Assembly (NCBI GenBank): GCA_015680685.1
Contig: MNCI01004997.1
Location: 746,539-809,139, forward strand
Source: Gnetum montanum
Taxonomy: Eukaryota; Streptophyta; Gnetopsida; Gnetales; Gnetaceae
DNA length: 62,601 nt
Reading direction: 5' to 3'
In this document: piece by piece, positions 46,201 to 57,581 of the stretch
Position numbering within the stretch: position 1 is the first letter of the stretch
Layout of the letters: the number at the start of each line of letters is the position of its first letter
Translations under genes and position numbers: made by a program
The notes under the pieces: generated by a model
The model's input: only the letters and a program-made list of their open reading frames with translations
What the model was told of the DNA's origin: nothing
Databases searched by the model: none

Positions 46201-49200
46201 TACACGATTTCATAATATTTCCTTTCATTGAAGTTATCATTTCTGTTCATCACATTTGGGCCTAAAGACGTGGATCAACATGCTAGCTGCAAAGCAAATA
46301 GCAGAAGGGCAAAAATAGCAAAAAATTCCATGAAGTCAAAATTTTCAGCAAATTTCCAGAAACAGATAGACAAGCCAATCATTTCAATGTCTCTTAGAAT
46401 ATTGTCTTCTCATCCAAAACATTTTGAAGTTACCAGACCTTTTGATTCTTCCAAGATCTCTCAACTCTTTTAACACACATGAATAACCATGAAAACTAAG
46501 CATCCCAAGTGGCTTATCCCAAAAAATAAAGATGCTACTTGAACAGATATTGCCACCATGGGCTTCCTAATTATCAGAAAAGGAAATAAAATATTAAATG
46601 CGTAAAATTTGATTCAACATTACATAATCTCAAGAACAATCATCAATAGTTATTCAGGTATGAAGCAAGTTCCTTTAAATAAGTCTTTAAGAACTTTTGC
46701 CCTGTGCACATAATATGCCTCTTCATTGCTTCCCATCCTCACCTCTCACCATCACCAACTTGTGGCTATGGTCCTGATAAATGAGCCGTGCCTTAAGTGA
46801 TTCTAATCCTCTTTTGCAGAAATATTAATTATTACTCTTGCAATAAACAATATTCTTAACACATCCCCCCATACCTCTCCATACATGCATGCTTGTATTA
46901 ACCAATAAAGTTGACCTGTCCCTCTTTCCTCCACTGTTTGCTTTCACTATAGTTTTCAGTTTTTTTATCTATTTTATCCAAAGTTACTTCGAACCACACT
47001 TTCATTTGTTAAGATTCTGGATTCCCATACTGTGTGACCAATAGTTGTTTATCGTTAGACATTACATGCTTCAAAGATTCTCATTATTGTAATAAGGCAT
47101 GACTAGCTATCATGTCATGTCTCTCTACATAAATTATATATTTTTGAGTCACGTATCTGATTGTATATTGTTTATTCTGGTCATCATTTGTAAAATGTTG
47201 CTCTGGTCAGCCTATAATGGATGGGTAAAGGCACCAAGATGATGATGCATCTTTCCAAAAACTAATTAAAGGTTCCTTCAAGTAATAATGGTACTTTTGA
47301 CTATGTTTTTTTGGGGTTTGGCTGTTGCACTGAAATGCTGTTTTGGTGGTCCTCCACATGAGCCGTTACAACCACAGTAGCAGATAAAGCCTCTGATATT
47401 GCAGGGTAAAGTAGTTGTTCTCTACTTATAATTTTCATAATCCTACAATGGAATTTTGTAAAACCAATGTAATAAAATATAAAATAGAAGGAAATGGTCT
47501 CTGACATTATTATATGTAGGCGTAAGTATTGGAGATTATATGTTCACCCTGAATAAGTAAATGGTGCTGACAGAAAACCCAAATCAATAAAAAACTCAAA
47601 CAATGTCAATATTTATCCATTTCAAATCTTACTTTGTAAACTCAAGGAAGTAAAGAACAGTTTTTTCAAGTTTCCACCCGCCATATTCTCCAGCCCAAGG
47701 TGGAAGAGAGTGATGGAATAATGTTAACATCACACGCATACCATAGGCATGAACTCTTTCCAGGATCCATTTGTAGCGCTTTACAGCATTCCAGTTCACC
47801 TGCAGTGATCACATCCTTCAATGTGCTGTTTAATAAAAATTAAAAAGAATAATGCTCGTAAAAAGGAGTGAAAAAGAAGGGTTTCTTTGGAGGTATCGTC
47901 AGTGCACATGATTGTGCTTGCTTGGGCAGATTTCTTCAAATTATGTAAAACAAGGTACCTGAATTCCAAAGAATTTCCCCAATACATACCGACTTCTGAA
48001 CACCATTTACAGGTTCTACAGGCATTATTCTAGTCCAATCTACTCCCATTCGGAAAACAGTCACACCAGTATCCCTTGCAACCCGAAGTTCAGTGTCAGG
48101 GTCTGTCCAAAACCGTAAACGCTCCTCGCTGTCCAAAGAGAAAACGATTGTTCAGTTTAACAACAGAAAAACTATAAAGCCACCAAATTTATCCAGAAAT
48201 CAGTGACCAAAACCAAATGCAGATATAGTCCATTCCTGAAAAAATCAAAATTAATCCGATTATTCTAACTCAAATACTTAGTACAATTGAATAACAGTGA
48301 GGTAAAACATATTTTTTTAAACTACATATAAACATTCACAAGACAATTCTTTCAAACGGTCCTATCTCCATGGAGCTATTTTATACTTAGTATTAGATGA
48401 TTGTATGACAAATGAAGGTTCATTAGAGGCGTGGTTTATACACTATCAGACCACAAACAGCAAACTGAGCTTTTCTACTAATTTGTATGAAGAAAATAAC
48501 ATAGAAATTAAGCAATCAACTTGCAATAACAAATTTTCGGCGTCAAAATGAACGCCCTTGAAGTTCAAACATTCATCAAGGGGATAAAACGAAAATTTCG
48601 TGCAAGTCATCCATTCCTGATAGCTTGGACGCCAGCAAATCTTCGCCATTTTTCAAAACAAAAGTGCGTGTCTCAATTACAAGTTCTGTTACGCGGTGCT
48701 AACACTTAGGATTGAAATTCGTTTTCAATACTCATCTGAAGCCATTCTGCTCGTCGGAAAGCACAATTTTGAAATCGCTCCTCGAACAAAACGCATGTTT
48801 AGTAAAAGGGATTCGGTTCAAATCACACATCATCAAGTAGAATTCCAGAGCTTCAAAGAGTTCTTAATCACATAAAAGCTTCTCTTATTGAGAATCAAAC
48901 TTACGGTCGATGAGCGTTATGCCAGGCGGCAACGTTGTGATGATGATGAATAGGGGCTTTCATCACTGTATCCTGCTTCCGCTGCAGCCGAACGGCATCC
49001 ATTGCGGCCTTGGACGGCCGCGCGTCCGAGTCGGAGCTAATTCTGAGCGACGGCTCCTGCACATGCTCGCCGTGGTGCCGATGCTCCTGTTCCTCCTCAT
49101 CCTCATCCTCATTCTGCATCGCGAATTCGAGCCACGCGTCATGGAGTTTATCCTCGGCGTGAGCAGGCGCCGTGGCAAGGCCGAAGAAGAAACCAGCTTC

Positions 49201-49401
49201 CTCCTCCTCCTCCTCCGATTTCTCCACAGCAAACGACGCTTCCGTTTCCTCGTCCTCGCCGGAAAATGTATCCGACGGCAGCGGAAATAGAAATTCGTTG
49301 CGGAAACGAATGTACGCAATGACATTTGCAGTTACAGAAAGCGCCGCGATAGTTCCCGCAATCTTTGATGCATTCCATACGAGCCGGAAAATCGCCACCA
49401 T
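43286..49401 (-). CDS. SFR2: SFR2-type galactolipid galactosyltransferase (GH1 family), 9 exons
   Basis: In Arabidopsis, SFR2 (SENSITIVE TO FREEZING 2) moves galactose between galactolipids in the chloroplast outer envelope, making oligogalactolipids and diacylglycerol that protect the envelope during freezing. Exons, in coding order: 49401-48905, 48128-47990, 47799-47633, 45575-45354, 45208-45040, 44892-44659, 44570-44421, 44247-44118, 43464-43286. All introns are GT..AG and phases agree, giving 628 residues plus TAG; the Arabidopsis protein is about 622. Residues about 8-32 form a hydrophobic anchor. FFFGLATAPAHAED is at 71-84. The acid/base Glu is E286 (VTFNEP), the nucleophile E448 (IITENG); VFWTTSDNWEWADGYG is at 484-499. 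The start at 49401 was chosen because MVAIFRLVW aligns with the family N-terminus; an in-frame ATG at 49521 would add 40 residues. No break or missing key residue was found. Intron 3 is 2057 bases. Confidence 0.95.
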
Positions 49402-49600
49402 TATTGCTTTGCTGCCGATTCTGGATAGATTCTGCTGCTTTAAATGCCATGGGATTGCCAGATTCTTCTTATCTAGTTGTGCTGGTGATCGAAAATTCGA
49501 TCGACACTCCTCGTCATTCAAACACGTTAAGCAACCGCAACCTAATCTTCCTCTGCTCTTTCCTTGTCTGCATTTCGACCTTTCTTAATCATCGGCTACA
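49402..49600 (-). promoter_or_regulatory. Upstream region and probable 5' UTR of SFR2
   Basis: The reading frame stays open upstream to 49521 but this part has no similarity to the family. An ATG at 49521 lies in frame and could act as an upstream start. I see no clear TATA box, and no cold-response CCGAC element stands out. Confidence 0.4.
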
Positions 49601-50020
49601 GAGCGCAGAGGTAATTTAAGTTTACCGAACTCGAGCCAAAAAGGCTTGTCGACTTATTTCCACTAGAACTTGCTAATTACTTTCTCCAAAAATACTTTTT
49701 TAAAAAAGAAATTTCTTTAAGGAGTATCTAAAATGCATTTCATTAATTTTTTTTTTCTTTTAGCACGTAAGGGTGCAGGTTGGAATCCTGCCTTCGTTTT
49801 GGTTTACAAGTATGACAGCAGTAAAAAGGCCTTATACATCCCGTGTACTTTGCTATGTGAATAAGCATTTTGTTGTCACCTCATAAAGAAAGAAAATATT
49901 TTTTTCTTTTCGAGTCTAGGGGGGTGTGGGATTAGATAAAGAAGTTTTATTAATAGTAAAAGAGTATGGGATTGGACAAAGAAGTTTTATTAATAGTAAA
50001 AGAGTATCAAATACAAGTCA
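49601..50020. other. Intergenic, with a 39-bp tandem duplication
   Basis: AT-rich. The unit TGGGATTAGATAAAGAAGTT..AAGAGTA occurs at 49928-49966 and again, with one change, at 49967-50005. Confidence 0.7.
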
Positions 50021-51793
50021 AGAGAGGAAAACTTAGATTACTAGGGATAAAACTCTAGAAACATTCTCATAAATAACCATTAGGGAAAGAAAAAACCCAA
50101 TTTGGAAACTAACATCCACCAAGACCAACCAACCTAGTACAAGAGAGAGTCACTAAACTTCCATTTTGTGACTTCACTCAAATTTAAGAAGGGAAGCTTT
50201 TATGCAGAGATTCTTGTTGAAAAAGGTTGCTTAAATGCATGGGTTTTTCCCAAGGTTGTAGGAGATGAATCAACTAATGAATATTCATTTTGAACTTTGA
50301 TCCTTAAGATTTGAGTTGGAAATGAATGAGGTAGAAGATCTGCAATTTCTCCATCATTGTTAAATGACATATATTAGAATAATCAATCATTTGAAAAATA
50401 ACATTACATTTACGCTTCCAAATATAATATAGAATAATAAGCCTAATAACTTTCCACACAAATTTAAAATTACTAAAATTACTACAAGTGGTGGTGAAAA
50501 AGCCAAATTTTCTTTCAGAGGCTTCGTCCTTTATCATATCTACCTGTAAGACATATGATGGTCACATATGATGGTCAATACCATATTTTTCAAAAACTTT
50601 AGAAAAACGAAAACTTCCTTAGCCTAACTCTTCTGAAATGACGAAACCAGAAACGCTATGCAATATTCGGAGAGAATTTGAAAGAACCAGTGATTTAAAA
50701 AGTATTTTATATATTTCCTCGCAGGCATTTGGTAATGAGTTATTTGCCCGTTGTTGTTTTCCATTAAAATTTCTGTGCGCTTTCTTTGAAGACGTGTTGT
50801 GGAGATGGAAATCAAAAGGATCCTACACATCGATATAATTCTTTTTAAAGTGAAATGCCACGGCATGAGATTTCAACTTGTGCAAGGGTAATAACATGAG
50901 ATGTGAGCGTGTATGAATGTAGTTTGCATCATTCAAGAAGTCAAAAATAAATATATTAAAAATAAAAATTCAGAAAATAGAGGAGTATTAAAAAGTGAAG
51001 AAACTCCAAAACAATGATAAGAAACAGCTTAATAGTTTTAGAGATGCATTTTCAGTTTTTATCCTTACAACTAATCCTAAAAAACCTACTATGAAAATTG
51101 GACATTCTATGAAAAGATTAACATTGGGTGGAGGGGAAAGAGGCCCCCACAATGTCAATAGAATTAATATTATCAAAAAAAATTACCTCCATATCTTGAC
51201 CAATAGTTGCAAAAAAATTATTAGTAATTAAAATATCTTGAACATATTATCTATTCCAAAGATTTAACATGTAATCACTAACAGATAAACTTCATTGACG
51301 TTTTTATTATGAAGAACCATTTGGAAACCATTTGAATCAACAAAAGGTTTATGTAAAATCTTAGAAACAAATATTTGTTTCCCCTTAGTCATTAAAGAAT
51401 TATTTCAAATTGATTTGACCAAAACCTTTCTCAAAGGTACATTTTGTTTAACATCAATAAAAGAAAAGAGTTGGCTGACTTAAAATGTTACCAGAAAATA
51501 TCATGGTAGGATCTACAGCATCTATAGAAAAAATCTTAGCAAGATCTACAACATATGTAGAAGAAACCTTAATAGTGTTTGTAATAGCTTAGTGTTGATG
51601 TGCTTGCATGGCCTTTTTTCACAACATAAAAGGACATGAATCAAACATATGACCCTCTTGATGACAATAGTGACATGACTTTGGAAGATTGTAATAAAAA
51701 CTTTTATACACATAATTGTTAATCATTGAACTTTTAATGACAATAATGACATGACTTTTGGAAGATTGTAATAAAAAATCTTATGCACATAAT
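50020..51793 (-). pseudogene. LINE remnant, 3' part
   Basis: The minus strand contains CHYCHQEGHMFDSC near 51605-51675, a C-x2-C-x4-H-x4-C zinc knuckle like those of plant L1 ORF1 proteins. The piece at 50304-50537 has VWKVIRLIILYYIWKRKCNV, which resembles the region just after the zinc-binding domain at the end of LINE ORF2. Endonuclease and reverse transcriptase between them are missing. The upstream part resumes at 58815 beyond a 7-kb insertion. Next to the insertion an 75-80-base segment around ATGACATGACTTTTGGAAGA is duplicated in tandem (51662-51793). Confidence 0.6.
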
Positions 51794-53033
51794 TGTTGAT
51801 CATTGAACTTAGAAGAGGGAGGGTGGGGTGGAGGGAGGGATGAACGAGTTCCCCAATTCAAAACTTAAACAAACAAAGCACACACACAAATTTACATGGT
51901 TCCCCAACTTGTGTACTCCACACTCGAAGGATAGATCTCAAGCACACCTCCTAACTTTGTTGTTCTCAAATTGTGGTTGAAGGGTCCACACCTTATACAA
52001 TTGTCAAGCCTCGCTCCAAAGTATTGTACTACAACACCAATTAGCAACCTTGCAAGGTCTCGTCAAGCTTGGAAATATGGTTTCAAGGCTTCCACAACCT
52101 TTACAATCTTGAGCTCCGCATTGGAGTATTATATTGTAGCACCAACAACTCAATCTTGTAGGATCCCGACAAGCTCAAGAAACTCAACCCCACAAGGCAA
52201 TAAGAACAAGAATTACAAGGAAAGATTGTAACTCAATTTTGCTGACCCTTGTACAATTAGGTACATCACACTTTACAATCCCAAAATGATAAGACAATGA
52301 AGAGAAACAAAGAAGTTAATGATTACAAATGATTGTACAATGAATACAACAATGTTTGCATATTTTCCAATGCACATGAAGTATTCTTATAGTTGCCATG
52401 TTGCTAAATCCTTCTTGAAACTTGTGCAATAGCTAGCTAATGGTCACTAACAATCATGAAAGACATCTTTCCCGCACCTAAGATGTCTCTCTGAATTTGC
52501 CTTCAAATCTAGGAAGATGTCTTTGTTTCTTGAAAGACATCTTTTTGAAGTCTCTACTCTAGAAGACGTCTTTCTGGACTTGGTCTACAATCTGTAAAAA
52601 TGTTTTTGTCTCATGAAAGACATCTTTATCTGAGAAAGACATCTTGCTATTTTTGAAGACTTCTTTGTCTAAATCCACTCCAAATCTGCCAAGACGTCTA
52701 CTACTTTCTAAAGACATCTTTCTTCACTTTCCCTTGTCTGATGAATGCATCATTCCTTGTCTGTAACATTGATCTTAAATATGCTTGAATGATGTCCACT
52801 TTTCTTGTACAATATCAGGTCCTTTTCCACGTTCTTTGGATATTCATTTGAAGACATGTGGGTGACCTCCTCCTTTGAGCTCTAGGATAGTTCATTCCTT
52901 GTCCTCTTTAGCCCATCTTGGTTTCTTATGTACATAGTCCTACAAACACAGTAACCATACAACCATACAAACAACTTTTGTCTCCATGTTACTTACTATT
53001 TTTAGCACACCAAAACACACCAAAAGATCCACA
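51794..53033 (-). repeat. 3' LTR of the copia-type element
   Basis: 1240 bases. A TATA-like site CTATAAGAAT (minus) lies at about 52387-52396. From 52460 to 52740, upstream of it, about ten copies of a near-palindrome AAGAC[AG]TCTT or AAGATGTCTT occur (for example GAAAGACATCTTT and GAAGACGTCTTTC). Confidence 0.9.
52460..52740. promoter_or_regulatory. Array of AAGACATCTT near-palindromes in the LTR
   Basis: About ten degenerate copies at irregular 15-40 base spacing; several contain GACGTC. The array sits 65-350 bases upstream of the LTR TATA-like site and is also present in the partner LTR (58230-58520). An enhancer role is inferred from position only. Confidence 0.55.
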
Positions 53034-53045
53034 ATCTTCCCCTTT

Positions 53046-55109
53046 TTGGTGATGTTCAAAAACTTAAGAAAATGGGTTAGTGATTGTACAAATATAACCA
53101 TAGTACTTTCCCCCTTTTTGAATAGCAACAAAAAGGATGAGGTGCATAAACTTGGATTGAAAAGATACAAAAGAGCAATATAATATGGAGAGTCAAGCAT
53201 CACTCATAATCCTAGAAAGATATAGGCAATATTTATTTATCAAGTCCATGAATACGTGCCCCAAATTTTGCAAGATCAAAACAAACCTTCCAAGTGAAAT
53301 GCAACCTTGAAGTGAAGCAAAGCCTTAAGCAACCTATCTCTACAACAATAAGTCATTAGTAGTGTAAGGTACTTGGAATTCAAATAATCTTAATTTTTAT
53401 ATAACATTAGCAAATGGGCACATCTTTAAGGTGAGGTAATACAACTTCACAATGAAATCCCATAGAGTAATGATGTTGTTGCTCACAACATAGTAGGTAA
53501 TGTATTGCATCATCCACTTAAGGTGTGATTGTAAAAATTGAGAACTAGTCTTTTATGGTCAAAATAAGGAGCTACAATTAATCCAATGAGAACCATTGAT
53601 AGTCAATGTTGAAGATCAAAGCTATGAGTGAGACATGCATATTCCATTGTTTGTTCAAGGCAATGCAACATCCAAAACCATTGATCAAAGATAAAACATG
53701 TTGATAAATATATATTCATACACTTCTTGAAATTCTCTCCTAATGTAAGTATGATCACAAAAAAATAGTTAATAAATACAAAATATCAAAGACAGAACAT
53801 GTAGAAATAGGTGTTCCATCAAGTATCACACAATAGGAAAGCAAGAATATTACAAGAGTTGCCACACATATATCAAGAATTGATCTAAGTTTTTCAACCA
53901 AGTGTGAACGTTGAGGAACAAGTAATCTATTTTCAAAATAAATTAGTATTGATTTTTCATGAGCATATAGCAATCTATAACTTGAAACCAGCCATGCCAA
54001 ATTTCCAAAATCTGCATCTCAATGCAAATTATTCAATGAATATCTCAATCAAAAGCATAGATACCCAAAAATGATCATGGCCTTGCTCATAATATCAACT
54101 ACTTGTTGTATAAAAATAGACACTTCATGCTTAAGCTTATGATTGAACATTAGATAGGTAGGCTATTAGTTCAAAAATAATGAGGACCAACACATAAATT
54201 GATGCTGGAGACTAAACATAAAAAGAAAGCTGATCTCATAGATAACATCATGTAATTCTAGATTCAACCAAAAGAGTTTATCAAAAGAATGTAAAAGTCA
54301 TGCATGTTTTTTATTTTAGTACAAGTCAATACAATAATCACAATCATTTACAAACAATAAATGTTGATAAGGAACTAAGAATTCATATATCGTTATATAC
54401 CTTATAAAGTCCTAATACACAACCATTCAAGACTTTGCCACCCCAATAAATACCTCTTAAAGTTCTTCTCTTGCTCATTGTGCATTTTGGTTGAAGTATC
54501 CATGGACTCCCCCTACATTGATGGCCCCCAAGATGATTGAGATGCAGGCTCCCCCTACATATGTGGTACTTATCTTGGGCTTTTAAGATCAGTGTGCAAA
54601 TATCACAAACACAATATAATTGTAGATAAACATTAAGCTTAATTATGGAGATCTAGATCTTCAACCAATAACATTGATAGAGGTTTGTCTCATCTTATAA
54701 ATGGAAAAAATCATTCCAAAGACTATGAGCATAGAAGCAAATCATCACAAGAATTTCAAATTGAACAAGATAAGAAATCAAACCAAGAGCTATTATAAAT
54801 CTTCACAAAACCAATCAATATCATGAATGAATGAGAGAAATGCTCTAAACATTTATTTCACCTTTTTTTTATGTAAGACATGGATAGTTTACACTATTCT
54901 TATTAACTAGCAAGCAACAAGATAGAGACTTACCTTGACTTACTTTGCTTGCCGATAAATTAAGAAGATTAATGGAGTTTGAGATGAGGTCCCCTATCAT
55001 GAAGTACCTTCTCATCCTTAGGTTCTCTTTCATTAGATTGTGTATGTGATGTCTTTATTTGTTTACTTTCCTTGTGATAAAACTTTGAATCAAATTTTGC
55101 ATTATTTTC
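53046..55109 (-). other. Interior of the copia-type element, no coding match
   Basis: Where pol should be, only short frames are found. Two CTCCCCCTACAT blocks lie at 54509-54520 and 54551-54562, of a kind often seen in the 3' non-coding part of plant copia elements. The end of the gag-region frame (minus, ending at 54969) reaches in from the right. Confidence 0.55.
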
Positions 55110-55975
55110 TGATGAGTGGCTAGGTACCCCTACACTTAACCATACGAATGCAAGCGTGTACACATGATCTGGTTGAACTCCATAGATGGACTAGTTGTGG
55201 TATTTAGATAGTTAAATGTTGATCGCAATTTGTTGTCTTCCCACCTAGACTAGTATTTTCTTTGTCACATATGGTTTAGTCTAGAGTGACATGTATGATG
55301 TGTTTTCTATCACTATGCTACTCTTAAGGACAATAGAGAATAAATTTGATTAAGCTAATGAGAAATACGAGAAGAAAATCTAAGCTAGCCTAAGTGTGAT
55401 GAGCATCTATCCTTAATCATCTGTACACATCTTGGACCTCATGTACTACTTCTGGGATTACCAAGCGCATGTTACTTAAGCACTCCTACATACGCTACTG
55501 GGATACCAAGTAGTGACACTTAAATGCTTGTGATTAAGTCGTACTCATTCCGCATTAACAGCATGAAATGTAAATGATAATAAAGTAAATATTAACTAAA
55601 GAAACAATGGTAAATAATCAACAATTAAAGCAAATAAGGGCTAAGTGAATGTTGCAATGATGGAGTAATCTCAATCTTTATTGTCGATCATGTGTGCGTC
55701 CAAGTACGTCACACTCAAATAAAGGTTCCGTACAATTACAATCATCACACTGCAGGCATGCACTAGGGAAAGAATTGAAATGAACTAAAAATGAACAAAA
55801 AGGCTCTACACTTACACCTACTGACCCCCCCCCCCTCCTGTGCACCTAAATGTGGTATTTATAGGCTTACAAAGGAACCATGATATCATGTATTCGATAT
55901 CATTAACTAGGCTATGATATTGAGTACCTAATATCGAGGGTCTGATATCAATACTTGACAAACCATGATTCACCA
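55110..55975 (-). repeat. Solo LTR of the Athila-like GATATC subfamily
   Basis: 866 bases from TGATGAGTGG to GATTCACCA with a perfect target duplication ttttc (55105-55109, 55976-55980). No internal sequence remains, so it is a product of LTR-LTR recombination. TATA CTATAAATA at 55856-55864, three GATATC words upstream (55882, 55896, 55944), and 11 C at 55825-55835 about 20-30 bases downstream of the TATA. Orientation is taken from the TATA box. Confidence 0.93.
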
Positions 55976-56391
55976 TTTTCAAAGCTCCACTTCTCTTCAT
56001 TCTCACTTATTGGTAGCTACACAATTTCCTTACCAAACCCCTTTTGACAAGACCGAGCATTAATCTTATTTTGATCACCATAATCAGGAGTTTTCATAAA
56101 ACCATAATTTTTACATATAAAAGTAGTTTCATCCTTATGATCAGAATTATCAAACCTTACTATGCTTAACTTTGAGCTTGAAACTTCAAGTGTTGCTTCC
56201 TTTGAATTTTTTGGCTAATTTTTGGGAATCTCCTCATCTTGAATCTTGCTACAATCCTTGTTACAAGAGGTTAGTAGTTGAATCTTAGCTTTTATGTCTA
56301 AGATCTCTTCTTTCATTTTAGCATGAATAGCATTTAACTTAGAAAGCACTAGTTTCTTGGCCTTCCTAATCAAATGATGTAAGAGAAAAAT

Positions 56392-57300
56392 TTATTCTTT
56401 AAATTCACTATACCTCTCATCACACTTACCATGATGTTCAACCATATGTGAGTAAGATTCATCAATAAGTATCATGAGATGAGCATCTTTAGGAGAATTG
56501 CATGCTTCTTCTTCACTTTGCTCACTATCATCCCAACTTGTATAAATGTTGGTCTTTTTCGATTCCTCATCATTGGATCTATTCTTTGGCTGAATTTTGC
56601 TATCATTTGGATCACTAGGATATTCAAAGGCCATATGGTCTCTTCCACCACAAACCCAACACTCTATGGAATAAAAATCTAAATTAGGAAAAGTTAAAAA
56701 GTTTCTACATGTTTCTCTACCTTTGAAGAAATTTGTTCTTTATTGTTACTAAGATGTCCCTTTGTTTCTTTAATAAGTAATCATTGTATTCTCCTTGAGA
56801 GAAGAGCAATCTCATCTTCATTACCCTCATCATGCTCATTGACCTTCTTCTCCTTAGAGGCAATTTTTAGGGCAATAGGTTTTTTTTTCTTGAATCACTC
56901 CTTTGCTTATGAGATTCATTTCATAGGTGATGAGAGCACTTTGAAGTTCCTCAAATCTCAAAGTTGAGAAATCTCTAATTTCCTCCATGGACATGACTTT
57001 AGGGCTCAACTCTGGTTGAAGAGTTCTAATCATTTTGATGATGATGTTGCTTTCAAGCAAGTCTGTTCTTGTTCCTCTAATAACTACAACAAGATCATTA
57101 GCTCTAGAAAAATAATCCTTAATTTTCTCACATTCTTTCATCTTGAGTTTATCATATTCACCTTGTAGAACTAACAATTTCGATTGCTTAACGATAGAGG
57201 TTCCTTCATAAGTAGCCTCTAAAGTTTGTCAAATTTCTTTGGTTTTTTACATCTTGCTACCCTATTGAATTTAGATTTATTTAATGCACAATATAAACAA
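56392..57300 (-). pseudogene. Copia-type gag (broken)
   Basis: The 107-residue part at 56854-57177 has LVLQGEYDKLKMKECEKIKD, then DYFSRANDLV, IIKMIRTLQPEL, and LRFEELQSALITYEMNL: the standard copia gag pattern (UBN2-type). A zinc knuckle follows near 56630-56672, CWVCGGRDHMAFEY, in which the last Cys of C-x2-C-x4-H-x4-C is Tyr. A charged region (56392-56634) comes next, and the frame continues toward 55976, where the solo LTR interrupts it. Gag would form the particle; stops near 56860 and the Tyr change argue against function. Confidence 0.8.
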
Positions 57301-57566
57301 TTTTTTTCTTTTAAATCAAACATGAACTTATTCTTTTCTTCTTACGACCATTTGTTGTGAGGCTTGATGATGTCAGTGGTGTCGTTGACAAGTGGAGTGT
57401 AGCCTTCCAAGATTGACTCCCAAACTTCAAACTCCATGCATTCGAAGAACCCTTGCATTCTAACTTTCCAATAGGTGAAGTAAAATTCATCAAACATGGG
57501 TGCCTTTGTGTATGAAGTCCCTTACATTATTCACTCTTGAAGTAGATGATGAAAAAAAGGGTACTA

Positions 57567-57579
57567 GGCTCCAATACCA
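57567..57579 (-). promoter_or_regulatory. Primer binding site, initiator tRNA-Met type
   Basis: Minus strand TGGTATTGGAGCC, two bases inside the LTR end, against the usual TGGTATCAGAGCC. Confidence 0.8.
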
Positions 57580-57581
57580 CT

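Noticed and set aside
49399-49521. Longer SFR2 start at 49521
   Set aside because: In frame, but the 40 extra residues have no similarity to the family and the hydrophobic anchor of SFR2 starts right after the ATG at 49401. Kept only as an alternative.
48910-49588. Plus-strand frames of 126 and 138 codons opposite SFR2 exon 1
   Set aside because: They are antisense shadows of a G/A-rich coding exon; the minus frame has homology, splice sites and correct phase.
49770-49790. B-box-like GCAGGTTGGAATCCTGC
   Set aside because: No A box at the right distance and the GGTTCGA core is changed; not enough for a tRNA or SINE.
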